From Nothopassalora personata (lineage: Eukaryota > Ascomycota > Dothideomycetes > Mycosphaerellales > Mycosphaerellaceae): a DNA stretch of 64,000 nucleotides. The stretch lies in NCBI GenBank assembly GCA_033816765.1, contig CM066288.1, positions 2,046,001 through 2,110,000 of the forward strand. Direction: 5' to 3'. Each line of letters starts with the position of its first letter. Position 1 is the stretch's first letter. A program made the translations under genes and the position numbers. Under the pieces are notes generated by a model. That model was not told where the DNA came from, searched no databases, and saw nothing but the letters and a program-made list of their open reading frames with translations. Below are positions 12,183 to 24,000 of the stretch, piece by piece.

Positions 12183-15100
12183 AATCGCCTCGGTACCCGG
12201 CCTATATACTAGTAAAAACTAGAATTTTGTAACTTCCTTAACCTATCGGATCCCCCGTTCGGAGAGCTATCTCTTCGTTATAAAGTATTCTAGGTTCTTA
12301 TAGTCCGTCTAGATTATAAAGGGCCTATATATTTTTAACTCGGGAGCCTATTCCTTAAGATAGGACACTACCGCGAGTATCTCCTTATCGTAAATATCGT
12401 AGTTAATCTTAGCCTTATTAAGCTTCTTCGAGTAGAATCCTACTAGTTTTACGACTCCGTCCTTTTCTTATAGAAGGGCGCCTCTAAGCGTAAAGCCGCT
12501 ATAGTCCGTCTCTAAAAAGGTAGGGAGCTCCGGGTTCTAGTAGGCTAAGACTAGTACTTTATAGTACTTATCCTTTAGGGCCTTAAACGTATTAGCCTAA
12601 CGATCTCCCTAGGAAAACACCTTATTCTTACCGGTTAGCGACGTTAAGGGCTCGGCGAGCCTTAAATAGTTTAGAATAAATATCCGGTAGTAGTTCGCGA
12701 AGCCTAAGAAACGCCGTACTTCCTTCTAGGTAACTAGTGCCTTCTAGTCCTTTACTACTACTACCTTTTCGGGGTCGGGTCCTACTCCTCTCCCGTTAGT
12801 ATATATAATAAACCTAAGGTACTTAACCTTCTTCTATACGAACTTATACTTCCCTAGATCTAGGAAAAGGCCTCCGTCCTAAAGCTTCTAGAGTACGATA
12901 CGAACCTTCTAGAAATAGTCCTCTTTTATTCCGTCGGAGTAAATAACGACGTCGTTAGCGTAGGCCGAGGTAAAGTCGTCTAGGTAGTCCCGTAATAAAC
13001 TATTAATATACCGCTAGAATGTTATAGGGGCCCCGGATAAACCGAACGGGTATACTAGCTACTCCTATAGACCGAATCTAGTTCGAAAAGCTGTCTTATA
13101 CTCTTCGCCTCGAGCTATCCGGAGGTAATAGAATACGGTAACAATGTTAACCTTCGTAATATATCTAGCGCCCGTTAGGTTCCGAATAGTTTCCGGGATT
13201 AATAGAAGCGGGTAACGGTCCTACTTAGTAATCGAGTTTAGTGCTCTATAATCGTAGTAGAACCTAAGTCCTCCCCCGGGCTTCTTTACGAATAAGACGG
13301 GAGCCGCCGCTTCTAAGGTAGAAGGGCGAATATAACCCTTACGCTATAGTTCCGTTAGTAACTTCCGGAGGACAAGTAGCTCGTCTTTAGACATGCTATA
13401 GAGCGGTCCCTAGAGTAATGGTTCCGGGCTTCCGTCGGCTTTCGTCCGTATCTCGATCTTATAGTTAAGGTCGCCGCGGTATAGAGCTAGTTTATTAGCT
13501 TCCCTAGTAGAAAACAGCGGTAATATATCCTAAAGTTCTAGAGGTAAGCCCTTCTTAAGTTCCTCTTGCGTAGGCGGCTCCTTCTTACTAAGGGCTTTCT
13601 TAATATCTTCTACGGTTACCGCTGCAATCGTAGCGAAACGCTTACCCGACTCGTGTTCTTCGTAGTTACGCCCTTCGGGTACCTATTTCTTTACTAAGCT
13701 ATAGTAGTACCGGCGCTTTTTAGGCGTAGTCCGGATCTAATTATACGCCTTCTACGAGTTCCCTAGGATTATAGGGAAGTCTAGATTAGGCACGACGTAA
13801 GAATAAACTACCTAGTAGATCCCGGCAATTTCTATACGGAAGGCGACTACTCCTTCGATCGAGTTCCGTATCGCTTTCGTAAACCCTATAGCCTTACGGC
13901 TCTCGTTACTAATATACGTAAGACCGAGGCCTTTCGCTAAGTCTCCGTTAATTATAGCGTAGTATATACATCCTTTATCGATAAGGGTAAACGTTCCGTA
14001 ACTTTTGTTTAGGAGTACATTAGTATATATAAGATTCCTATTTATAGAACTCTTAACTACGTTCTACCCCTTTACTAGTGCTTCTTTATCTCCTAGTTCT
14101 AGCTTTCGACTAGGAGCTAGTCTTTTCCTATCTCTTCGGGATCCGACTTAAACCCGTTGTCCTCTAGGATCGGCGCGACCGAGGCCGCGTTAATCCTAGT
14201 AGGATTAACTACTACGGCGTACGGGTATTCCTTTACTTAATGTCTACTCGCTCTATAGCGGAAGTAGAGCTATTCTTAGCGCCTACGATCTCTCTTAGCG
14301 GTGTCTACCTATTTTACTCTCTACCTCCCTTTATCCTCCTTCCGATCTCTACGACTTCTAGAGCGGCCTCCGTTTATCCGGGTTAGTACTATAACGGTAT
14401 TACTATCGGTATTAACCTAGCTACTAGCCGCTCTCGTAAAAGAACGGGTAGTAACTATAGCGGTTATACTAGAGTCCTTATTATTGTCCTTCTACCTCTT
14501 ATAGGCTATTTTAAACTAGTCCGTGTCCTCGAGGTTAGTTATAATCCGTTTGACCTCCCCCGTAAACTCGTAGTAGTCCTCCTTTTTCGGTATAGCCGCC
14601 GTATATATCCGAACGGGGTTCGAGAAGGTGTTACGTAAGTAACTAATCTTCGCGTCGTCGCTCTAGTTCTCTCCGCCGGCGCTTAGTAGGAGTCTATCGA
14701 ATTTTATCTAGTAGTCGTACTAAGGTTAACCGTTCGTATATTTAATCTTAGTAAGCTACTCTAGAGCCTTAGCGCGCTCGTTACTATTACCGAAGACTTT
14801 CTTAAGTTACGTAAAGAAAGTAACGGGGTTCTTCCTAAGTTCGCCGTCTCCCTTATCCTAGAAGTACCGTATCCTAGTACGCTCTCTCGCTAGTAAGGTG
14901 TCGTTAATCGTATCCTAGTAATACTCCTTAGAGAGCGTCGGTTTTAGGGCGGATCGCACCCTAAAAGAGCTCTTTAACCTTAAGAAGTAATCGCGGAATG
15001 TCTCTACCTTACCGTCCTAGGACGGTAGGTTCTAACCTCTAGGACCCGACGGTTCTTCTCCGGTACGCGACGAGGGCGCGGCGGCGTTTAGCGTCTATAG

Positions 15101-15380
15101 TAACTATCTTATTAGGTTACTAGTAGTCGTCTTATTATAAACTAGTAGCGAGACTATAGGTGTTAACTAACGTCGAGCGTCTTCCGATTCTTTTAAAGCG
15201 GCGCGCGTTATAATTAATTCGGCTTATATCTCTTCCTATCGCTAGTACAGTTACTAAAGCATAAGTTAGAAGTTTTTATTCGGGGCACTAGTCCTAGGGT
15301 TCTCGCTACCCGGCGACGTTATTACGTATCCCGTCTCTTTAATAGTAGGTACCTAGCTAATTCGAATGGATTGAACTTAA

Positions 15381-15542
15381 TGTTACGGGTAAACGACGTA
15401 TATACTAAAGTTCTATAAGGTTTGTAATAAGTTTAATATAGAAGAAAGGGGAAGTTATACGCTATTCGAAGAAAAGGTGTCGGAAAGCAATCCAAACGTA
15501 TAGGCGTAGCCTATACTAAGGAATAGGGGCCCGCCCCTTATA
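15381..15542 (-). repeat. LTR of element A (5' LTR), centre of the inverted repeat
   Basis: 162 bp, followed by the gatct target duplication. It is the only unique spacer between the two arms of the giant inverted repeat. Confidence 0.9.
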
Positions 15543-18430
15543 GATCTATTTAAATTAGCTAGGTACCTACTATTAAAGAGACGGGATACGTAATAACGTC
15601 GCCGGGTACATTCCGCGATTACTTCTTAAGGTTAAAGAGCTCTTTTAGGGTGCGATCCGCCCTAAAACCGACGCTCTCTAAGGAGTATTACTAGGATACG
15701 ATTAACGACACCTTACTAGCGAGAGAGCGTACTAGGATACGGTACTTCTAGGATAAGGGAGACGGCGAACTTAGGAAGAACCCCGTTACTTTCTTTACGT
15801 AACTTAAGAAAGTCTTCGGTAATAGTAACGAGCGCGCTAAGGCTCTAGAGTAGCTTACTAAGATTAAATATACGAACGGTTAACCTTAGTACGACTACTA
15901 GATAAAATTCGATAGACTCCTACTAAGCGCCGGCGGAGAGAACTAGAGCGACGACGCGAAGATTAGTTACTTACGTAACACCTTCTCGAACCCCGTTCGG
16001 ATATATACGGCGGCTATACCGAAAAAGGAGGACTACTACGAGTTTACGGGGGAGGTCAAACGGATTATAACTAACCTCGAGGACACGGACTAGTTTAAAA
16101 TAGCCTATAAGAGGTAGAAGGACAATAATAAGGACTCTAGTATAACCGCTATAGTTACTACCCGTTCTTTTACGAGAGCGGCTAGTAGCTAGGTTAATAC
16201 CGATAGTAATACCGTTATAGTACTAACCCGGATAAACGGAGGCCGCTCTAGAAGTCGTAGAGATCGGAAGGAGGATAAAGGGAGGTAGAGAGTAAAATAG
16301 GTAGACACCGCTAAGAGAGATCGTAGGCGCTAAGAATAGCTCTACTTCCGCTATAGAGCGAGTAGACATTAAGTAAAGGAATACCCGTACGCCGTAGTAG
16401 TTAATCCTACTAGGATTAACGCGGCCTCGGTCGCGCCGATCCTAGAGGACAACGGGTTTAAGTCGGATCCCGAAGAGATAGGAAAAGACTAGCTCCTAGT
16501 CGAAAGCTAGAACTAGGAGATAAAGAAGCACTAGTAAAGGGGTAGAACGTAGTTAAGAGTTCTATAAATAGGAATCTTATATATACTAATGTACTCCTAA
16601 ACAAAAGTTACGGAACGTTTACCCTTATCGATAAAGGATGTATATACTACGCTATAATTAACGGAGACTTAGCGAAAGGCCTCGGTCTTACGTATATTAG
16701 TAACGAGAGCCGTAAGGCTATAGGGTTTACGAAAGCGATACGGAACTCGATCGAAGGAGTAGTCGCCTTCCGTATAGAAATTGCCGGGATCTACTAGGTA
16801 GTTTATTCTTACGTCGTGCCTAATCTAGACTTCCCTATAATCCTAGGGAACTCGTAGAAGGCGTATAATTAGATCCGGACTACGCCTAAAAAGCGCCGGT
16901 ACTACTATAGCTTAGTAAAGAAATAGGTACCCGAAGGGCGTAACTACGAAGAACACGAGTCGGGTAAGCGTTTCGCTACGATTGCAGCGGTAACCGTAGA
17001 AGATATTAAGAAAGCCCTTAGTAAGAAGGAGCCGCCTACGCAAGAGGAACTTAAGAAGGGCTTACCTCTAGAACTTTAGGATATATTACCGCTGTTTTCT
17101 ACTAGGGAAGCTAATAAACTAGCTCTATACCGCGGCGACCTTAACTATAAGATCGAGATACGGACGAAAGCCGACGGAAGCCCGGAACCATTACTCTAGG
17201 GACCGCTCTATAGCATGTCTAAAGACGAGCTACTTGTCCTCCGGAAGTTACTAACGGAACTATAGCGTAAGGGTTATATTCGCCCTTCTACCTTAGAAGC
17301 GGCGGCTCCCGTCTTATTCGTAAAGAAGCCCGGGGGAGGACTTAGGTTCTACTACGATTATAGAGCACTAAACTCGATTACTAAGTAGGACCGTTACCCG
17401 CTTCTATTAATCCCGGAAACTATTCGGAACCTAACGGGCGCTAGATATATTACGAAGGTTAACATTGTTACCGTATTCTATTACCTCCGGATAGCTCGAG
17501 GCGAAGAGTATAAGACAGCTTTTCGAACTAGATTCGGTCTATAGGAGTAGCTAGTATACCCGTTCGGTTTATCCGGGGCCCCTATAACATTCTAGCGGTA
17601 TATTAATAGTTTATTACGGGACTACCTAGACGACTTTACCTCGGCCTACGCTAACGACGTCGTTATTTACTCCGACGGAATAAAAGAGGACTATTTCTAG
17701 AAGGTTCGTATCGTACTCTAGAAGCTTTAGGACGGAGGCCTTTTCCTAGATCTAGGGAAGTATAAGTTCGTATAGAAGAAGGTTAAGTACCTTAGGTTTA
17801 TTATATATACTAACGGGAGAGGAGTAGGACCCGACCCCGAAAAGGTAGTAGTAGTAAAGGACTAGAAGGCACTAGTTACCTAGAAGGAAGTACGGCGTTT
17901 CTTAGGCTTCGCGAACTACTACCGGATATTTATTCTAAACTATTTAAGGCTCGCCGAGCCCTTAACGTCGCTAACCGGTAAGAATAAGGTGTTTTCCTAG
18001 GGAGATCGTTAGGCTAATACGTTTAAGGCCCTAAAGGATAAGTACTATAAAGTACTAGTCTTAGCCTACTAGAACCCGGAGCTCCCTACCTTTTTAGAGA
18101 CGGACTATAGCGGCTTTACGCTTAGAGGCGCCCTTCTATAAGAAAAGGACGGAGTCGTAAAACTAGTAGGATTCTACTCGAAGAAGCTTAATAAGGCTAA
18201 GATTAACTACGATATTTACGATAAGGAGATACTCGCGGTAGTGTCCTATCTTAAGGAATAGGCTCCCGAGTTAAAAATATATAGGCCCTTTATAATCTAG
18301 ACGGACTATAAGAACCTAGAATACTTTATAACGAAGAGATAGCTCTCCGAACGGGGGATCCGATAGGTTAAGGAAGTTACAAAATTCTAGTTTTTACTAG
18401 TATATAGGCCGGGTACCGAGGCGATTATAC

Positions 18431-19025
18431 CGGACGCCCTTTCTCGAAGGGAGTAGAACACGCTTAGGTAGGACGACAAGTTATTACGGTATCGTAGGTT
18501 TCTTAAACCGGACATCGTAAAGAATTAGCCGGGCTCGAAGGGGGGGAAGCGAGGTAGTAGTAGACGCTAGCTCTACTATAAAGGTTTCGTTAGTACAAAT
18601 CTTAGCTACGTAGTTCGAAGGACTATCCGCCGTAGAAGAGGCGGATTCACCGGGCGCACTACTAGGACCCTTCTAAGACTAAGAGCCAAACGACCTCTAG
18701 GAAAGAACTATTAAGAAGGATAGCACGTTCTTTGTGCCGGATGCCCTTTCTCGAAGGGAGTAGGATACGCTTAGGTAGGACGATAAGTTATTACGGTATC
18801 GTAGATTTCTTAAACCGGACATCGTAAAGAATTAGCCGAGCTCGAAGGTAGTAGACGCTAGCTCTACTATAAAGGTTTCGTTAGTACAAATCTTAGCTAC
18901 GTAGTTCGAAGGACTATCCGCTATAGAAGAGGCGGATTTACCGGGCGCACTACTAGGACCCTTCTAAGACTAAGAGCTAAACGACCTCTAGGAAAGGACT
19001 ATCGAGAAGGACAGTACGTTCTAAG
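18431..19025 (+). repeat. Tandem duplication of about 300 bp within pol of A'
   Basis: Mirror of the duplication at 11,588-12,182, period about 306 bp, with the same internal 12-bp length difference. It is absent from E3. It marks A and A' as one sublineage or as products of one copying event. Confidence 0.8.
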
Positions 19026-19905
19026 CGGTATACCGCGCGATTAAGGTAGGAGCGCGTTTACTTCCTAGCGAGGTGAAACTTAAGGTATAATTAGGTAACT
19101 ATAGTATCGACCGTAACGGGTATCTTCGCTACCGCGGTAGGATTTAGGTACCTAGAGCTCCTAGTTCTACGGCGTCCGACTATAAGGAGGCGGACATAGC
19201 GATTCTATAGAACGACACCCTTCGAACTAAGCTAATCTAATCCGTACACGATTTACCGGTATACGGCCACCCTAGCCGGGACTCTATAGTATCGATACTA
19301 AGTTGTAACTTCTACTAGCCCCTATAGTCTAAGTACGTAAGGCAGTTTTTAAGGAACTATAACTACTACGGTAGGAATAAGGTGTAGAGAGAATAAAAAC
19401 ACGGCCTCCTATAACCCTTACCGGTCCCCGACCGATTCTTCTAGGAGATCTCGATAGATTTTATAACGGACATGCCCGAGTCGTAAGGGAACACTTGTCT
19501 CTAGGTAATTAAGGATCGACTAAGCAAGACCGTCGTTTTAGAAGCGATGCCTACTATAAAAGCCGAGGACTACGCTAAAAGGTTCTTAGACTACTAGGTA
19601 AGATACTATAGCCTCCCTTAAGCTATTACGAGTAACCGGGGTACTAACTGGACGAGTACCTTCTAGAGGACCTTCTATCGTTTAACCGGTGTAAAATAGA
19701 GGCTTAGCTCCGCCTACTACCTATAAACCGACGGAGGCCCGGAACGATTAAACTAGGAAGTCTAGGCTTACCTTCGTAACTACATTAACTATAAGTAGTC
19801 CGACTAGAAACGCTAGCTCCCTACGGCGTAACTTACTCTAAACGCGCAGTATTACGCTAGGCTAGGAATAAGCCCCTTCTTCGCGGTATACGGATACGAG
19901 GTACT

Positions 19906-20265
19906 TATTATGTCTCGTTCTAGGGCTAGTCTTAAAGGAGAGATAAGTTAAGTCACGTAGCGGTATTCTTTAGAGAGGCTAAAGTAAGCTAAGCGAAGAT
20001 GAATAATTAGAATAAGAGTTGTATTCCAATTAGTAAGATAGTAACATAAGTTAAACGCATTAGAACCATAAGGGTTTCTAGCGTTCCTAAATATAAAAGA
20101 GATTCGTAGATCTCGGTAATTAGTCTAATTATTCTAAGTATAAGCAGTCTAATTAGTCTAAGTATAAGTAGTCTAATCGCTCCAAGTCTAAGCGCTTAGG
20201 TAGGATAAGTCACGTGTTCGTCTTATCGTTATAATTCTAGGGTCCCTAGGAATTATTCCGTAACA
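19906..20265 (-). repeat. 3' LTR of B2
   Basis: Reverse complement of the B1 3' LTR at 10,344-10,703, including the mutated terminal TA. Confidence 0.9.
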
Positions 20266-20338
20266 CTATCTCCTTCTTAGTCTAGCTTCGTCCCGAAGCT
20301 TCTTAAGCCGTTATCATTTCTTATAGTAATAGTTAACT

Positions 20339-20821
20339 ATGTCTTCTTCCTCCTACAAACGCCGTTAACGACTTGCTTAGGATACTAAAGTTTCTAGTAT
20401 CGAAATGGCTCTATGCACGAACTATTAGAAGTCTCGATCCTCGGGCGTAGTAGTAAAGTATATCGTAGGTTCTCGGTCTAGAAAGTGTTCGGCCTATATT
20501 CGAAAAGGCTATAAGGATTGCGATGTACGTCTTTCTCGTCCGGAGTAGGAACGTCTTCGCGATTCGCGCGATAAGCTTAAGCTAGAGCTTAAGAGGATTA
20601 AAGAGGAGGAGGTACGGCTAAAGATGCGTAAGATCCGTCTTCGGAAACAGCTACGATTAGCTAAGCGTCGTACCGACGATGCCGTTACTAAGGAGTTAGA
20701 GGAGCTCGAGGAGGAAGAGGCGCGCGAGGAGCTAGCGTCTCTTAAGCGGGCGTCAAGGGTAGAGGTGTCGCCTTCGCTAGTTGCTTTCTCGGATATCCTA
20801 GAGATGCCCGTAAATAACTAG
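20339..20821 (+). pseudogene. Antisense ORF of B2
   Basis: Mirror of the B1 antisense frame (9,788-10,270). It has an ATG at 20,339, three TAG/TAA-type stops in the first half, and an open 65-codon tail (20,624-20,821) whose translation equals that of B1. The C-terminal half is acidic and coiled-coil-like. Function unknown. Confidence 0.55.
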
Positions 20822-20917
20822 GCGGCGCTCTCTAGAGCAGAGCCTTAGGGCGAGTCTCTAGGGGTAGAGACTTATTAGGGTACTTATTCGTAAGTTATGT
20901 CCCTATTCTTATTAATC

Positions 20918-20990
20918 GGCTAGGTAGCTTAGTAGTAGAGCGTAAGCTATCTACACTCTTAAGGTCGTAGGTTCGATTCCTACCTTAGCT
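20918..20990 (+). other. tRNA-like sequence inside B2
   Basis: The same 73-nt tRNA-like fold as at 9,619-9,691: paired acceptor, D- and T-arms with A- and B-box matches, and an irregular anticodon arm. Whether RNA polymerase III could use it is open. Confidence 0.5.
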
Positions 20991-21018
20991 ATTCCCGGCC
21001 GACTAGTCGCTAATCGGT

Positions 21019-24000
21019 AGCTTAGTCGGCTAGCCGTTTTTTAGTTTTGTAGTATTCCTAGATTTTTTGCTAACAGTTATGTAGATTTTCTTTTAGTTCC
21101 TAGGTATTTTCTAAATTATCGTATCCTCTCTATTTAACAAGGTATCGCTAACCTCTCTTATCTAGGATCTTTTCGACTTCGAATTCGTTTTCTACTTCTA
21201 GTTCGAAATAGAAGCTCTCCTAGTAGGGTGTTTCGGCGTCTACGGGTTCTAACTTAGAAATGTAGAAGACCGGGTGGATTTTCGCGTTAGGTAGTAGTCG
21301 TAGGCGGTAGTTAACTAGTCCTATAACTTTATCGATAAAAAATGGTCCGACCTTAACGTAATCCAGTTTCTTAGTCTATCTTCTTATTCTTAAGTTTTTT
21401 ATAAGGAGATAGACCTTATCCCCCTCTTTTAGTAGAGGTGCTATTTTTCTTATGTCCTACCGTTATTAAGACAGTTTTTGTTATACATCTTCGATCGCCT
21501 TACGTGTTTCTTTATGCACTTCCTTAAGAGTATCGGTCGTTACGATCGCTCTTTCGGCTTATAGGTAGGATCTAGGTGTTTCGAATAGGTTAGGATCTTT
21601 ACTAAAGTTTGCATAGAATAGTATCGTTAAAGTTGTCTCCGATTTATGGTTGTTTAGTGCAATCTACGCTATTAGTAGTAATGAAACCTAGTTGTCTTAT
21701 GCATAATTTATGTAGTGTCGTAGGTATTGTTCTAGCGTTTAATTCATCCTTTCGGTTTATCCGTCTATTTCCGGATAATATGCCGTTAATAGCTTATGTT
21801 TAATTCCGATCGTTCCTATAAGCGTCTTCTAGTAATTTAATGTAAATAGCTTATCTCTGTCCGTTATAAACGCTTAGGGGAATCCGTAGTATCGGATAAG
21901 TCTATCTAGTACGAGGTATCCGAGCTGCTCTATATTGTATGTTTCCGATGTAGGAATGAAGTGTGCGTATTTTATAAGTCTATTAACCATAACTAGTATT
22001 ATGTCGTATAGTTGTTTCGTAACTTAGTCTCTTAACGGTAGGAGTTTCGTAATAAAGTCTATTATAACTTCGTCCTATGGTTTTGTTAGTAGTGTCCTAA
22101 ACTATAGGTAACCGTATTTTATATGTCTCGTAGCCTTGTTTCGTTAGTAGTGTACGCATCGTTTAATGTAGCGTAGCAACTTTTACCTTATCTATAGGAA
22201 TGAGAAACTGCGCTGTATTAGGTCTATTATTTTCAAAGTTCTAGGGTGCCTATATGTTAGTCCGTTATAATGTTGTCGTATGCATTCTTCTTCTCGATCC
22301 TTTAGTACCTAGTATTTTCCTTACGATATAGGGAATTGTTCGTCCCTATCGCCTAATATCCGTACGATGTTATTAAATTCTCTTATGTTAGCGCTAAGAC
22401 TTCCGTCGAGGTTTGTCTTTAGTACTTTATGCTACACTAGTTCTTTTCCTTCTATATAGTCGCTTCTTTAGCTTAGCGCGTCGGCGCGGCTATTCTCTCG
22501 TCCTAGAGTATATTTAATTTCGAACTTATATTGTCCTAGTAGCTCCGACTAGCGGGCTTGCCTTCGGGTAAGTTCTTTCGTTGTCGTAAAGTACGTAAGA
22601 TTCTTATAGTTAGAAAGAATCGTTAACTTCGGTAGGCCCTCGACATATACTCTCTAATGTTACATAGCGGCAACAATGGCTAGAAGCTCTTTATTATAGA
22701 TATCGTAGTTCTATTCCGCTATAGTTATTTTCCGGGAGTAATAGGCTACTAGGTGTCTCTACCTATCGTGTGTCTATGTTAGACACGCGCCTATTGCTAT
22801 ATTAGATGCATCGGTCTCGATGTAGACTTCCTTACTACTATCGAATAATCGAAGCGTAGGGGCTAAAGCGCATTATTCCTTAAGTTTCTTAAACGCTTCA
22901 ATCTGTTCCTTTCCCTATTTCTAGGTAACGTCTTTTCTCGTAAGCATCGTTATTAGTGCTACTGTCCTTACGTAGTCCTTAATGAATTTCCGGTTGTAGT
23001 TCGCTAGTCTAAGGAATAATTGTACGTCCTTAACTGTTTTTAGCTCTAGCTATTCTCTAATTAACTGTGTCTTCGTAGGGTCGATCGTTATCCCTATAGT
23101 ACTAATAATAAAGCCTAAGAATTTAACTTCTTTCTTATAGAATTCGCATTTCTCGGGTGCTGTCTTAAATCCTAAACGTGTAAGTCGTTCGAATACGTCC
23201 TAGACTTGTTTCATGTGATTCTAAAGGGATTCTTTCGTATAGACTAATATGTCGTCTATATAAGCGATAACGTATACGTCGAGTAGGTCTCTAAGTATTT
23301 CGTTAACAAGGTCCTAATAGGATACGGGTGCGTTAGTCAATCCTATTAGTATAACTAAGAATTCGTAGAGTCCGTATCTTATTCTAAAAGCGGTTTTCTA
23401 TTCTTCTCCTTCTACTATTCGTATAGTATAGAAGGCATCTCGTAGGTTAATCTTCGTGTACTAGTCTGATCCGGTTAATCTATCTTATGCTTCTTCGATG
23501 TTAGGTAGCGGGTATCGGTTCTTAATCGTAATCTCGTTTAACTTCCTATAGTCTTGTACGAGTCGTAACTTCCCGTTTGCTTTTAGAACGAATATGCATA
23601 GAGTTCCTACACTTAAGGTGGATCTTCTTATCTATCCTTTAGCTAGCTTCTCCTTTAGCTATTCTCGTAGGGTCTGTAGCTCTTTCTTAGACATTTAATA
23701 TAGGGGTCCCTATAGAGGCTCTTTCCCTAGCTAAATGTTAATCTTATGATCCTATAGGCGGTGCTTAGGTAAGGCGGTTTTACCTCTTTCCTCTTTAAAG
23801 AGTCGCGACTACTTACGATACTCCTTAGGAATACTTAACTCTAAGATATTAGTATTCTTCGATAGTACGTTACTTCTATTACTTCTAGTAACTTCGTAAC
23901 CCGGCGGCCCTACGCTAGTGTCTATCCCGGTCGAAGGTAGTTCTTCTATCCTTCTATTCGGCGTAAGCTCGAATGTGTTAAGCTGTTTCTTTACCTTATC

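Larger units (their letters stand above)
3081..15360 (-). pseudogene. Fossil gag-pol of Gypsy A (split by B1)
   Basis: The minus-strand frame runs from about 15,360 down to 10,709, then, after B1 (3,788-10,703), from 3,787 to about 3,081. The order is Gag with a degraded CCHC knuckle, protease, RT, RNase H, integrase, and a chromodomain-like end (motif VEEILYARTTVRGRGRVRK, then W-to-stop positions). The RT box reads YAND in place of the (F/Y)ADD-type box. All stops fit CAG/TGG to TAG. B1 interrupts the integrase C-terminal region. A direct duplication of about 300 bp (11,588-12,182) lies at the RNase H-integrase boundary. Chromovirus assignment comes from the C-terminal domain. Confidence 0.85.
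1533..15542 (-). mobile_element. Gypsy LTR retrotransposon A, RIP-mutated, with nested B1
   Basis: Complete LTR element of 14,010 bp, about 7.1 kb without the nested B1. The 162-bp LTRs are at 1,533-1,694 and 15,381-15,542, with termini of the TG...CA type blurred by RIP (TA...). A 5-bp target duplication gatct lies at 1,528-1,532 and 15,543-15,547. Coding is on the minus strand: gag, protease, RT, RNase H, integrase and a chromodomain-like C-terminus, all interrupted by TAG. It is inserted head-on into A', a copy of the same family, just after the A' 5' LTR. That makes the left half of a 27-kb inverted repeat. Confidence 0.9.
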
